Source: Bifidobacterium sp. ESL0784 (lineage in GTDB: Bacteria; Actinomycetota; Actinomycetes; Actinomycetales; Bifidobacteriaceae). From it: 64,000 bases of DNA. Position 1 is the stretch's first letter; each line of letters starts with the position of its first letter. The notes under the pieces are model-generated. The model had not been told where the DNA came from and did no database searches. It was given only the letters and a program-made list of their open reading frames with translations. Shown piece by piece: positions 63,692 to 64,000 of this stretch. The DNA lies in contig NZ_JAQTHV010000001.1 of assembly GCF_029433295.1 (NCBI RefSeq), positions 620,001-684,000 of the forward strand. The letters are read 5' to 3'. The position numbers and the translations under genes were made by a program.

Positions 63692-64000
63692 ACGACATAA
63701 GACGATTATTGTCGTTATCGGGGTGCCCCTCGTTTTCATTCTACTGATAGCGCTTCCGATACCGGTCATAAATCTAAAGATGGAAGTGATTGATCCGACC
63801 TACTGACCGCACCAGGAGAAAACGGTGTACAGCTTCAATAACACGGATGACGACCCACACGGCGGTGGAGTGATTGTTGCCGTGTGCAGCGACAGCCAAG
63901 ACGTTGTTCTTACCATCTACGATGGCAGGGGGCGTCGGGTGCAGTCGATCCGGGAAGGCAAGCTCCAGGTCATCGTGCCGCCGCAGACGTCTTATACGTT
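63648..64000 (+). pseudogene. Putative immunity copy 4, broken by a nonsense codon, cut by window end
   Basis: Starts MTGNGKKSKAADAIRRHK inside orphan tail 3. After the transmembrane helix the motif PTYWPHQEK reads PTY-stop-PHQEK: TGG is TGA at 63804-63806. The same frame stays open and homologous to the window end (KTVYSFNN..., VAVCSDSQDVVLTIYDGRGR, LQVIVPPQTSY). It is a recent pseudogene or a sequencing or strain variant. Confidence 0.7.

Overview
The window reads as a chromosomal segment of a Bifidobacterium or close relative (Actinobacteria). It has moderately high GC, AGGAG-type ribosome binding sites, Actinobacteria-style ribosomal proteins (type Z S14, zinc-ligand L36, bS22), an adhE next to the S10 operon, and the family's gene content. 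There are no rRNA genes, CRISPR arrays or transposases. Two tRNA-Ser genes are present.

Layout. 1-7.3 kb: end of the rplM-rpsI operon, then a zinc alcohol dehydrogenase, a small VOC protein, a ROK regulator and the bifunctional fermentation enzyme adhE, whose promoter carries a Rex-like operator. 7.3-23.1 kb: the S10, spc and alpha ribosomal blocks with secY, adk, infA, rpoA and rplQ. rpsD and map are not in this cluster. 23.4-33.2 kb: truA, tRNA-Ser(CGA), a lipoprotein gene, nusA, infB, rbfA, truB, ribF. 33.3-36.1 kb: a polar amino acid ABC importer. 36.3-40.1 kb: a cupin, an adenosylhomocysteinase-like protein that has lost its adenosine-site residues, and an MtaD-type amidohydrolase, arranged like an operon. 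40.4-46.2 kb: radA, a membrane-anchored protein, bS22, tpx, rpiA and an RNase H with a long extra tail. 46.2-49.6 kb: an AT-rich island with a SIR2-like protein (candidate phage defence) and a DUF4143 ATPase preceded by operator-like repeats. 49.6-54.1 kb: pgm, a DUF3290-DUF421 pair and a lipid kinase.

54.3-59.6 kb looks like a serine module: two tandem HAAAP-family amino acid transporters, then serS, then tRNA-Ser(TGA). Each transporter is preceded by a short, serine-rich leader peptide. Both peptides appear to be translated from leaderless transcripts, and each is followed by a similar hairpin. This fits a serine-sensing attenuator that I do not recognise as described.

59.9-64.0 kb (cut by the window end) is a type VII secretion polymorphic-toxin locus. 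Two small helical partner proteins precede an LXG-type toxin with a probable type-44 C-terminal domain. An array of four related membrane-anchored putative immunity genes follows, one of them a short remnant and one carrying a nonsense codon. Orphan copies of the toxin's C-terminal tail are interleaved with them. The serine leaders and the toxin/immunity array are the two most interesting parts of the window.
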